Positions 43,617 through 51,181 of a DNA stretch of 59,040 bases are shown piece after piece. This DNA comes from Sphingomonas sp. TDK1 (GTDB lineage: Bacteria > Pseudomonadota > Alphaproteobacteria > Sphingomonadales > Sphingomonadaceae): contig NZ_LXVY01000018.1 in the NCBI RefSeq assembly GCF_001650735.1, forward strand, positions 1 through 59,040, given 5' to 3'. The notes under the pieces are model-generated. The model was not told the origin of the DNA, searched no databases, and saw only the letters and a program-made list of their open reading frames with translations. Every line of letters starts with the position of its first letter. Within the stretch, counting starts at the first letter, position 1. The translations under genes were made by a program, and so were the position numbers.

Positions 43617-44827
43617 CGCCGATCCGCGCCGCCTTCCTGCCGCTTACCGACAGCGCGGTGTTGGTCGCCGCGCGCGAAAAGGGGTTCGCCGAGGCGCAGG
43701 GCATCGATCTGGAACTGGTACGGACGACCAGCTGGGCGACCCTGCGCGACCGGCTGGTCTATGGCCAGGTGCAGGCAGCGCAGATGCTGGCCCCGCTCGC
43801 CGTGGCGGTGACGCTGGGGCTAAGCCAGCAGCCGGCGGTGCTATCGGCGCCGTTCAAGCTCAACAGCAACGGCAACATGCTGGTGATGTCGGGCGAATTC
43901 GCGGCGGCGCTGGAGCAGGACCTGCCGGCGCGGCTCGCCGATCCGCTGGGCACGGGGCATGATTTCGCCGCGGCGATCGGGCTGTTCAAGCGCAAGCCGA
44001 TCATCGGCATCGTTCACCGCTTCTCCGGCCACGCTTTGATGCTCCGCTACTGGCTGGGCAGCGTGGGCATCGACCCCGATCGCGACGTAGTGCTGCGCGT
44101 GTTGCCGCCCTCGCTGACTGTGGAGGCGATGCGGCTGGGCGAGATCGACGGGTTCATCGCCGGCGATCCGTGGCCGGCGGCGGCGATCGCGCAAGGCTTG
44201 GCCGAGGCGGTGGCGATCGGCGCGCGGATCTGGCAGCGCGGCGTGGAGAAGGTGCTGGCGCTGCGCACAGACTGGATGGACGCTAATGCCGAGACGGTCG
44301 ACCGACTGCTGCTGGCGCTGGCGGCAGCGGCGCGTTGGTGCGACGACCCTGCGAACCGAGAGGAATTGGCGGCATTGCTGGCGCGGCCCACCTATGTTGG
44401 CGAACCGGCCGAGCTGATCGAGGCGGGGCTTGCGGGACAAGTGCTTCCGCGCGCCCATGTGCCTGCGGTGGAGCAACCCGATTTCCTCCTGTTCCACCGC
44501 GAGGCGACCGCCTTTCCGTGGCGCAGCCAGGCGCTGTGGATCTATTCGCAGCTCGTCCGCTGGGAGCAGGCCGAGCCGAGCGCCGAGGCAGAGGCCGCGG
44601 CCGGCGCGGTCTTCCGGCCCGACATTTATCGTCGCGCGCTGGGCGCCAGCGGCGAAGCGATGCCGGGGGCGAGCATGAAGCTTGAAGGCGCGGTGACGGC
44701 GCCGATCGGCGTGGGCGCACATCGCGGCGCGCTGACGCTCGGGCCGGATCGGTTCTTCGACGGACGCGTGTTCGATCCCGATCGGCTAGAGGCGTACCTC
44801 GCCGGGTTTCTTCAGCAAAGAGATTAG
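43613..44827 (+). CDS. nasS: Nitrate sensor NasS (NrtA/CmpA-type binding protein)
   Basis: A 404-residue periplasmic-binding-fold protein of the NrtA/CmpA type without a signal peptide (MTPIRAAFLPLTDSAVLVA), so it is cytosolic. QAAQMLAPLAVAVTLGL and SPQ-like motifs with FKLNSNGNMLVMS and EIDGFIAGDPWPA are family marks of the nitrate/bicarbonate-binding subgroup. In the known NasS-NasT pair the sensor holds NasT inactive until nitrate binds. It is coupled to nasT by an ATGA overlap, the standard arrangement. Confidence 0.92.
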   Translation: MTPIRAAFLPLTDSAVLVAAREKGFAEAQGIDLELVRTTSWATLRDRLVYGQVQAAQMLAPLAVAVTLGLSQQPAVLSAPFKLNSNGNMLVMSGEFAAALEQDLPARLADPLGTGHDFAAAIGLFKRKPIIGIVHRFSGHALMLRYWLGSVGIDPDRDVVLRVLPPSLTVEAMRLGEIDGFIAGDPWPAAAIAQGLAEAVAIGARIWQRGVEKVLALRTDWMDANAETVDRLLLALAAAARWCDDPANREELAALLARPTYVGEPAELIEAGLAGQVLPRAHVPAVEQPDFLLFHREATAFPWRSQALWIYSQLVRWEQAEPSAEAEAAAGAVFRPDIYRRALGASGEAMPGASMKLEGAVTAPIGVGAHRGALTLGPDRFFDGRVFDPDRLEAYLAGFLQQRD

Positions 44828-44927
44828 GTGTATCTGCAGGCAGTCGCAACATTTGCGGCGTGTTGCAGATAGCGCGATGGGCGAATAGCTGTATCCTTAA
44901 GTCGAATGCAACGGGGATTGGGTCGTC

Positions 44928-45422
44928 ATGACCGTCATGCCGATCATACTGCTGGCTGCAGCGTCGCTTTCCGATGAGGATGCAATGGTCAGGCAGACCT
45001 GTCGCGTTCTTGAAGCGGCCTATACTGCGGCAATCGAAAGCAGCGTGCCGGCCTATCCGCGCAACATCGTGCAATCTCGCCGCACTATTGATCTCAAAGA
45101 CTTCCACGCAGAGTATAAGGCAGCTCTACCCCTGCATCCCGCAGAGTTTGACGAGCTTGTCAGCAGGCAAGGCTTGTTTGCCGTGGAGGCCTATCGGCCG
45201 CTTTGTGTCCCCGCATCCGTGCCCACGGTGCTGAAGGATGCGGAAGGGCATGTGCAACATTCGTCGTTCACCAGCCCAATCTTTTCCAGTGACGGCAGCA
45301 TCGCGGTCACCGAGGTTTCGTTCCGCGAAGAGGCGGGCGGGTTCGGCTATGGCATGTTCTGCATCGCCCGGCGCAGCAGTGCGTCTTGGTCTGCTAAATG
45401 CACGGGAAGCTGGGTCACCTGA
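44928..45422 (+). CDS. Hypothetical protein between nasS and nitrate carrier
   Basis: A 164-residue protein of unknown family. The first ~17 residues (MTVMPIILLAAASLSDEDA) may be a short signal peptide. The body has three Cys (TCRVLEAAY, PLCVPASVP, MFCIARRSS, SAKCTGSW give four in all) and a C-terminal beta-rich stretch VTEVSFREEAGGFGYGMFCI. It is not a recognised nitrate-assimilation protein, and its location inside the cluster could be accidental. The nasA leader hairpins begin 67 bp after its stop. Confidence 0.55.
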   Translation: MTVMPIILLAAASLSDEDAMVRQTCRVLEAAYTAAIESSVPAYPRNIVQSRRTIDLKDFHAEYKAALPLHPAEFDELVSRQGLFAVEAYRPLCVPASVPTVLKDAEGHVQHSSFTSPIFSSDGSIAVTEVSFREEAGGFGYGMFCIARRSSASWSAKCTGSWVT

Positions 45423-45488
45423 GGGCTCCTGAGCAGCACGAAACTTCGCGCTTGCAGCAAATGTGGTTTCGCGTAATAGTTTTTGAGT

Positions 45489-45533
45489 CGCGCAAGGAAG
45501 CGCGCCCATCGGGAGGGCACCCCAAAGCCGGGG
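45489..45533 (+). promoter_or_regulatory. ANTAR (NasT) target: paired hexaloop hairpins, carrier leader
   Basis: Hairpin 1 is CGCGC-AAGGAA-GCGCG (45489-45504); hairpin 2 is CCCC-AAAGCC-GGGG (45520-45533). Both have six-base loops with A at position 1 and G at position 4, the defining feature of ANTAR target RNAs. The second is followed by a terminator at 45558, so binding by NasT should permit read-through into the nitrate carrier gene. Confidence 0.85.
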
Positions 45534-45557
45534 CCATCCTCCCCCTCTGAACGCAGC

Positions 45558-45610
45558 AAAGCCGCTGACCGGACTTCGCCCTGTGCGAACGTCTGGCGAG
45601 CGGCTTTTTT
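45558..45610 (+). terminator. NasT-controlled leader terminator, carrier gene
   Basis: AAAGCCGCT (45558-45566) pairs with AGCGGCTTTTTT (45599-45610), a typical intrinsic terminator ending 35 bp before the carrier start. It lies behind the two ANTAR hairpins, so it is the control element rather than an end of the upstream gene. Confidence 0.85.
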
Positions 45611-45645
45611 CTTGTCCATTTCAGATCGGTATTGGGGAAAACCTC

Positions 45646-46893
45646 ATGGCAACGGCATTTCTGGATCGAAGCGTGGGAAAAAGAGCCGCCAAGGCGAACA
45701 GTGACAGCTTCTGGCTAAGCGGGCACTGGCCGACGCTGGTCGCAGCATTTCTCTATTTCGACCTCGCCTTCATGGTATGGGTGCTGCTCGGGCCACTGGC
45801 ACCGGACATCGCCAAGACGCTGCACCTCACCGCCGCGCAAAAGGGTCTGATGGTAGCCACGCCGACGCTCGCCGGCGCTTTTCTGCGCGTTCTCAACGGG
45901 CTGCTGGTCGATCGCATCGGACCCAAGCGCTCGGGCGCGATCAGCCAGATCATCGTCATTGCAGGCCTGCTGTGCGCGTACCTGCTGGGCGTGAACAGCT
46001 TCGGCGGCACACTGGCGCTAGGCGTTATCCTGGGCTTTGCGGGGGCGAGCTTCGCGATCGCCCTGCCGCTCGCCAGCCGCTGGTATCCCGCCGAGCATCA
46101 GGGCAAGGCGATGGGGCTGGCCGGCATGGGCAATTCGGGCACCGTGCTCGCCGCGCTGTTCGCGCCAACGCTCGCCAAGCTGTTCGGCTGGAACGCCGTG
46201 CTGGGGCTGGCCTGCATCCCGCTCGGCATCGTCTTCCTGCTCTACCTGGCGATGGCCAAGGATGCGCCGAACGCGCCTGCGCCGAAGACGCTGGTCGAGT
46301 ATCTCCACCCACTGAAGTCGGCGGACGCCTGGTGGCTGATGGGCTTTTACGCGGTCACCTTCGGCGGGTTCGTCGGGCTCGCAGCATCGCTGCCGATCTA
46401 TTTCACCGACCAGTTCAAGCTCACCACGATCGTTGCCGGATATTGCACGGCAGCCTGCGTCTTCGCTGGTTCGCTGGTACGGCCGCTAGGCGGCGCACTG
46501 GCGGACAAGATCGGCGGCGTGAAGGCGCTGACGGGTGTGTTCGTGGTTGCCGCCGCCGCGCTGGCGGGCGTGAGCGTCGCGCCCACGCTTCCGGTGGCGC
46601 TCGGCTGCTTCGTCGTCGCAATGCTCGCGCTGGGCACCGGAAACGGATCGGTGTTCCAGCTGGTGCCGCAGCGCTTCCAGGCCGAGATCGGCGTGATGAC
46701 CGGGCTGGTCGGCATGGCCGGCGGCGTTGGCGGCTTCTACCTCGCTTCCTCGCTCGGCCTCGCCAAGCAGCTGGCGGGCAGCTTCGCGCCGGGCTTTCTG
46801 ATCTTCGCCGGCTTGGCGCTCATCGCGCTGCTGGGGCTGATGCTGGTCAAGGCTTCGTGGCGCGCCCGCTGGACGAGCGGCGCGCGCATCTGA
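45646..46893 (+). CDS. MFS nitrate/nitrite transporter (NarK/NasA type)
   Basis: A 415-residue carrier with about 12 membrane segments. The nitrate-porter signature is visible (GFAGASFAIALPLASRWYP, GLAGMGNSGTVLAALFAP, and in the second half ALGTGNGSVFQLVPQRF with GLVGMAGGVGGFYL). It imports nitrate at the inner membrane for the reductases encoded downstream. The ATG at 45646 is the conserved start. Expression depends on antitermination in the leader. A GC-rich stem-loop lies between it and the porin gene. Confidence 0.93.
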   Translation: MATAFLDRSVGKRAAKANSDSFWLSGHWPTLVAAFLYFDLAFMVWVLLGPLAPDIAKTLHLTAAQKGLMVATPTLAGAFLRVLNGLLVDRIGPKRSGAISQIIVIAGLLCAYLLGVNSFGGTLALGVILGFAGASFAIALPLASRWYPAEHQGKAMGLAGMGNSGTVLAALFAPTLAKLFGWNAVLGLACIPLGIVFLLYLAMAKDAPNAPAPKTLVEYLHPLKSADAWWLMGFYAVTFGGFVGLAASLPIYFTDQFKLTTIVAGYCTAACVFAGSLVRPLGGALADKIGGVKALTGVFVVAAAALAGVSVAPTLPVALGCFVVAMLALGTGNGSVFQLVPQRFQAEIGVMTGLVGMAGGVGGFYLASSLGLAKQLAGSFAPGFLIFAGLALIALLGLMLVKASWRARWTSGARI

Positions 46894-46903
46894 TCGGAGA
46901 GGA

Positions 46904-46938
46904 GGGCGGCGCGACACGAATTGCGCCGCCCCATTTTT
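46904..46938 (+). terminator. Stem-loop with short T-run between carrier and porin genes
   Basis: GGGCGGCGC (46904-46912) pairs with GCGCCGCCC (46923-46931), followed by catttttgg. It can act as a partial terminator, limiting porin expression relative to the carrier. It has no hexaloop hairpins ahead. Confidence 0.6.
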
Positions 46939-46949
46939 GGGGGACTTTC

Positions 46950-48155
46950 ATGCGAACGATCGTCATCACGGCGGCCGCGCTGGCCGTCGCAGGGCCGGCT
47001 TGTGCCCAGGAGATCGCGATAAAGCCGCTGATCGAGGCGCGCAGCCGATACGAGCATGTTGATCAGGACGGGCTCGACCAGGCGGCGGATGCGTGGACGT
47101 TGCGCGTACGCGCCGGTGCCGAGCTACGCAGCGGCCCCTGGGCCGCACTGGGCGAGGCGCAGGGCAATCTCGCGGCGGTGAACGACTATTATGACGGGCT
47201 GCATGGGGCCGCGACCCGGCCGCTGGTCGCCGATCCGCAGGACGTCGCGATCTACCGCGCGCAACTGCAATACCGCACCGCGCCGCTTACCGTGACCGCC
47301 GGACGCCAGCGGATCACGCTGGATGACGAGCGCTTCGTCGGCAATGTCGGCTTCCGCAACAATGCCCAGACCTTCGATGCAGTGCGCGCGGAGCTGGTGC
47401 CGCTGAAGGGCGTGAAGCTCGACCTCGCCTATGCCTGGGGCGTGCGAACCATCTGGGGCACCGACGGGCGCGGGGCGCGGCAGCGGGGCGTGGGCGGCGA
47501 CAATGTGTTCGCCAATCTCGCGGCAGCAACCCCGATCGGCACGCTGACCGGTTTCGCCTATCTGGTCGACCAGGATGAGCCCGAAGTGCAGGGCTATCGT
47601 CTCGCCAGCCAGACCTATGGCGGTCGGCTGGCGGGCAGCCGCACCTTGGGGCCGAAGGTGAAGCTGAGCTACCAGCTCAGCTGGGCGACGCAGTCGGACT
47701 ATCACCGCAACCCCAATCGCTACACCGCCGACTATTGGCTGGCGGACGCGACGCTGGACGTGCGTGGCTGGAAGCTCAACGGCGGCTATGAAGTCCTAGG
47801 CGCGGACAAAGGCGCAGCGCTAACCAGTTTCCAGACGCCGCTCGGCACCAACTTCAAGTTCCAGGGCTGGGCCGACAAGTTCCTGACCACGCCGCCGGAC
47901 GGCGTGCGGGACCTCTATGCCGGGGGCGGCTATGGCTGGAAGAAGCTGGGCAGGGTCGATGCACTGACGTTGCAGGCGACATGGCATCGGTTCGAAAGCG
48001 ACCGGCTGGAACGGCATTATGGCGACGAGATCGACCTGCTCGCCACGGTGAAGATAAAGAAGACGCTGCTGTCGGCGCGCTATGCTCGGTATGACGCCGA
48101 TCACCTGGCTACCGATACCAGCAAGTTCTGGCTGCAGCTGGATTGGAGCTATTGA
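46950..48155 (+). CDS. Alginate-export-type outer-membrane porin
   Basis: A 401-residue beta-barrel porin. The signal peptide is TIVITAAALAVAGPACAQ. The mature protein begins EIAIKPLIEARSRYEH, has GRQRITLDDERFVGNVGFRNN, and ends in aromatic QLDWSY, all features of alginate_exp-family porins. Family members recur in nitrate-assimilation clusters of sphingomonads, where they probably let nitrate cross the outer membrane. The start at 46950 follows gactttc with a weak ribosome site. Confidence 0.87.
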   Translation: MRTIVITAAALAVAGPACAQEIAIKPLIEARSRYEHVDQDGLDQAADAWTLRVRAGAELRSGPWAALGEAQGNLAAVNDYYDGLHGAATRPLVADPQDVAIYRAQLQYRTAPLTVTAGRQRITLDDERFVGNVGFRNNAQTFDAVRAELVPLKGVKLDLAYAWGVRTIWGTDGRGARQRGVGGDNVFANLAAATPIGTLTGFAYLVDQDEPEVQGYRLASQTYGGRLAGSRTLGPKVKLSYQLSWATQSDYHRNPNRYTADYWLADATLDVRGWKLNGGYEVLGADKGAALTSFQTPLGTNFKFQGWADKFLTTPPDGVRDLYAGGGYGWKKLGRVDALTLQATWHRFESDRLERHYGDEIDLLATVKIKKTLLSARYARYDADHLATDTSKFWLQLDWSY

Positions 48156-48179
48156 GCGGAATCGCTTGAGCGATTCCGC
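48156..48179. terminator. Perfect 11-bp stem-loop after porin gene
   Basis: GCGGAATCGCT pairs perfectly with AGCGATTCCGC directly behind the porin stop. There is no T-run; it may protect the 3' end or belong to a repetitive palindrome family. It separates the porin from the nirB leader. Confidence 0.6.
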
Positions 48180-48199
48180 GAATCGGTTTATGTTGCAAC

Positions 48200-48260
48200 G
48201 CGAAGGACAAGGCTGTCCTTCGCACATAGCCACGCCAGCCCGAGGATGGGCGCAACGTGG
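48200..48260 (+). promoter_or_regulatory. ANTAR (NasT) target: hairpin pair, nirB leader
   Basis: Hairpin 1 (48200-48223) pairs GCGAAGGAC with GTCCTTCGC and has loop AAGGCT, with A1 and G4 as in ANTAR targets. Hairpin 2 is GCCC-GAGGAT-GGGC (48238-48251), enclosed by CCACG/CGTGG (48230-48260); its loop has G4 but G instead of A at position 1. A terminator follows at 48274. Confidence 0.75.
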
Positions 48261-48273
48261 TCCTGTTGATGGC

Positions 48274-48329
48274 AAAGCCGCCATCCAGCACTCGGTTCAA
48301 TAGACCGGGCGCCGGATGGCGGCTTTTTT
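48274..48329 (+). terminator. NasT-controlled leader terminator, nirB
   Basis: AAAGCCGCCATCC (48274-48286) pairs with GGATGGCGGCTTTTTT (48314-48329). It starts 19 bp ahead of nirB and is preceded by the two hairpins, giving the same layout as the carrier leader. Confidence 0.87.
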
Positions 48330-48347
48330 CGTTTTGGAGCGAAGCGG

Positions 48348-50849
48348 ATGGAGTTTCTCGAACGCACGGCAATCCTCGCCGACGACGGTCCCGTCGGGAC
48401 CGTCCCGCCGCCGGAGGCGCGCGAGCATCTGGTCGTCATTGGCAATGGCATGGCGGGCTGCCGCGCGGTGGAGGAATTACTAGCGCGCGACGGCACGCGC
48501 TTCCGCGTGACCATCTTCGGTGCCGAGCCGCATGTGAACTACAACCGCATCATGCTGTCGCCGGTGCTCGCCGGCGAGAAGACGTTCCAGGAGATCGTGA
48601 TCAACGATCATGCCTGGTATGCGCAGCACGGCATCGAGCTGGTTGTCGGCGATCCGGTGGTGGCGATCGACAGGGCCGCGCGGACCGTCACGGCGAAGTC
48701 TGGCCGCGTCACTGGCTATGACAAGCTGCTGATTGCCACCGGCTCGGATCCGTTCATCATTCCGGTGCCGGGGCACGACCTGCCCGGCGTCATCAGCTTC
48801 CGCGACATGGCCGATGTCGACGCGATGCTGGCGGCAGCGTGCGGCGGCGGCGAAGCGGTGGTGATCGGCGGCGGCCTGCTCGGGCTGGAGGCGGCGCACG
48901 GCCTCACGCTGCGCGGAATGAAGGTCACCGTGCTTCACCTGATGCCGACGCTGATGGAACGCCAGCTCGACGAGGCGGCCGGGTGGCTGCTCAAGTCCGC
49001 GCTCGAGGCGCGGGGTCAGACCATCCTCACCGGCGCCGATACCGCTGCGATCCTCGGCGATGGTAAGGTCGAGGGCGTGCAGCTGAAGGATGGGCGCGTG
49101 CTCCCGGCCAAGCTGGTGGTGATGGCGGTCGGCATCCGCCCCTCGGTGAAGCTGGCCCGCGAGGCGGGGCTGGCGGCGGGCCGCGGCATCCAGGTCGACG
49201 ATCACATGGTGACCAGCGACGCGAACGTGCTCGCGGTAGGCGAATGCGTCGAACATGACGGGCAGTGCTACGGCCTGGTGGCACCCCTGTGGGACATGTG
49301 CCGCAGCCTTGCCGACGGGCTGGTCGCGCGCGCCAATCCCTATCGCGGATCGGTGACCTCAACCAAGCTGAAGGTCGCCGGGCTCGACGTATTCTCGGCG
49401 GGCGATTTCTCCGGCGGCGAAGGTTGCGAGGACATCGTGCTGCGCGACGCGGCGCGCGGCATCTACAAGCGGGTGGTGCTCAAGGATGATCGCATCATTG
49501 GCGCGGTGTTGTTCGGCGATACCGGCGATGGCGGCTGGTATTTCGACCTGCTCAAGAAGGGCGAGGGCGTCGCGCCCATCCGCGACGTGCTGATCTATGG
49601 CCAGGCGTTCGCCTCGGGAGGGGGGCTGGCGGACCCTAAGGCGGCCGTTGCGGCGCTCTCGGACGATGCCGAGATCTGCGGCTGCAACGGCGTTTCCAAG
49701 GGGCAGGTGGTCGCGAGCATCGCGGGCGGCGCGTGCAGCCTCGATGCCGTCCGCGCGACCTGCAAGGCCTCGGCCAGCTGCGGATCGTGCACCGGCATCG
49801 TCGGGCATCTGCTCGCGCTGACGCTGGGCGAGGAGGGCGTGCAGGCCGGGCCGAAGACGATGTGCAAATGTACCAGCTATGGCCATGACGAAGTGCGCCG
49901 CGCGATCGTCGAGGAGGGCATGCGCGCCATCCCCGAGGTGATGCAGCGGTTGCACTGGACGACGCCCGACGGCTGTTCTTCCTGCAGGCCGGCGCTCAAC
50001 TATTACCTGCTCTGCGCGCTCCCGGGCGAATATATCGACGACCAGCAGAGCCGCTTCGTCAACGAACGGCTGCATGCCAACATTCAGAAGGACGGCACCT
50101 ATTCGGTAGTGCCGCGCATGTGGGGTGGGGTGACCACGCCGCAGGAGCTGCGGGCGATTGCCGATGTGGTGGAGAAATTCAACGCGCCGATGGTGAAGGT
50201 CACCGGCGGCCAGCGGCTGGATATCTTCGGCATCCGCAAGGAGGATCTGCCGGCGGTGTGGGCAGATCTGAACGCGGCGGGGATGGTCTCCGGCCATGCC
50301 TATGCCAAGGCGCTGCGCACGGTGAAGACCTGTGTCGGCTCCGAATGGTGCCGCTTCGGCACGCAGGACTCGACCGGGCTAGGCATCAAGCTGGAGCGCG
50401 GTTTCTGGGGCAGCTGGATGCCGCACAAGTTCAAGATGGCGGTCTCCGGCTGCCCGCGGAACTGCGCCGAAGCGACGATCAAGGACTTCGGTGTGATCTG
50501 CGTGGACTCCGGCTACGAGCTGCACGTCGGCGGCAATGGCGGCATCCATGTCCGCGCCACCGACCTGCTGGCGAAGGTAACGACCGAGGACGAGGCGATG
50601 CTTTATGCCGCCGCCTTCGTGCAGCTCTACCGCGAGGAGGCGCGCTATCTCGAGCGCACCGCGCCGTGGATCGAGCGGGTTGGGCTCGCCTATCTGAAGG
50701 CGCGCGTCGTCGAGGACGAAGCCGGCCGCGACGCGCTAGCCCAGCGCTTCTGGCATTCCCAGTCCTTCAGCCAGGACGACCCCTGGGCCGAGCGCGTGGC
50801 GGGCGCCGATGCCGGCCTGCACCAGCCCCTTCTCGCCGCCGCGGAGTAA
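48348..50849 (+). CDS. nirB: Assimilatory nitrite reductase, large subunit NirB
   Basis: An 833-residue NAD(P)H nitrite reductase subunit that reduces nitrite to ammonia. Order: FAD/NAD-binding region (LVVIGNGMAGCRAVEELL; VVIGGGLLGLEAAHGL), then BFD-like [2Fe-2S] clusters (CGCNGVSKGQVV, TCKASASCGSC), CKCTSYGHDEVRRAI with SSCRPALNYYL, and the siroheme/[4Fe-4S] domain with TCVGSEWCRFG and SGCPRNCAEA providing C-x5-C and C-x3-C. All ligands are present. The N-terminal ~25 residues before the Rossmann strand are an extension. It forms an operon with nirD, the nitrate reductase and SUMT. Confidence 0.96.
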   Translation: MEFLERTAILADDGPVGTVPPPEAREHLVVIGNGMAGCRAVEELLARDGTRFRVTIFGAEPHVNYNRIMLSPVLAGEKTFQEIVINDHAWYAQHGIELVVGDPVVAIDRAARTVTAKSGRVTGYDKLLIATGSDPFIIPVPGHDLPGVISFRDMADVDAMLAAACGGGEAVVIGGGLLGLEAAHGLTLRGMKVTVLHLMPTLMERQLDEAAGWLLKSALEARGQTILTGADTAAILGDGKVEGVQLKDGRVLPAKLVVMAVGIRPSVKLAREAGLAAGRGIQVDDHMVTSDANVLAVGECVEHDGQCYGLVAPLWDMCRSLADGLVARANPYRGSVTSTKLKVAGLDVFSAGDFSGGEGCEDIVLRDAARGIYKRVVLKDDRIIGAVLFGDTGDGGWYFDLLKKGEGVAPIRDVLIYGQAFASGGGLADPKAAVAALSDDAEICGCNGVSKGQVVASIAGGACSLDAVRATCKASASCGSCTGIVGHLLALTLGEEGVQAGPKTMCKCTSYGHDEVRRAIVEEGMRAIPEVMQRLHWTTPDGCSSCRPALNYYLLCALPGEYIDDQQSRFVNERLHANIQKDGTYSVVPRMWGGVTTPQELRAIADVVEKFNAPMVKVTGGQRLDIFGIRKEDLPAVWADLNAAGMVSGHAYAKALRTVKTCVGSEWCRFGTQDSTGLGIKLERGFWGSWMPHKFKMAVSGCPRNCAEATIKDFGVICVDSGYELHVGGNGGIHVRATDLLAKVTTEDEAMLYAAAFVQLYREEARYLERTAPWIERVGLAYLKARVVEDEAGRDALAQRFWHSQSFSQDDPWAERVAGADAGLHQPLLAAAE

Positions 50850-50854
50850 GCCGG

Positions 50855-51181
50855 ATGACCGTCTGGACCGATATCGGCACGCTCGCCGACCTGCCGCTGC
50901 GGGGCAGCCGCACGCTTACCCTTGCCGGGGAACCGGTGGCGGTGTTCCGCACCCATGACGACCAGGTCTTCGCGCTGATCGACCGCTGCCCCCACAAGGG
51001 CGGACCGCTGAGCGCAGGCATCGTCCATGGCCATGCGGTGGCCTGCCCGCTGCACAATCTGCGAATCTCCCTCGCGACCGGCACCGCTTTGGAACAGGAT
51101 GCCGGCTGCACGCCGGTGGTGCCGGTACGAATGGAGGGCGAGCGGATCCTTCTCGCCAGCCCGGTGCGGGCGGCGGCGTGA
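50855..51181 (+). CDS. nirD: Nitrite reductase, small subunit NirD
   Basis: A 108-residue Rieske-like protein. The [2Fe-2S] ligands are visible: CPHKGGPL (C-x-H) and CPLHNLRI (C-x2-H), so the cluster may be functional, whereas some NirD proteins lack it. It joins NirB in the reductase. ATG at 50855 is five bases after the nirB stop; the gene overlaps the nitrate reductase gene by four bases (GTGA). Confidence 0.93.
   Translation: MTVWTDIGTLADLPLRGSRTLTLAGEPVAVFRTHDDQVFALIDRCPHKGGPLSAGIVHGHAVACPLHNLRISLATGTALEQDAGCTPVVPVRMEGERILLASPVRAAA

Noticed and set aside
48156..48179. Third ANTAR hairpin
   Set aside because: The 11-bp stem has a two-base loop, not a hexaloop, and is directly attached to the porin stop.
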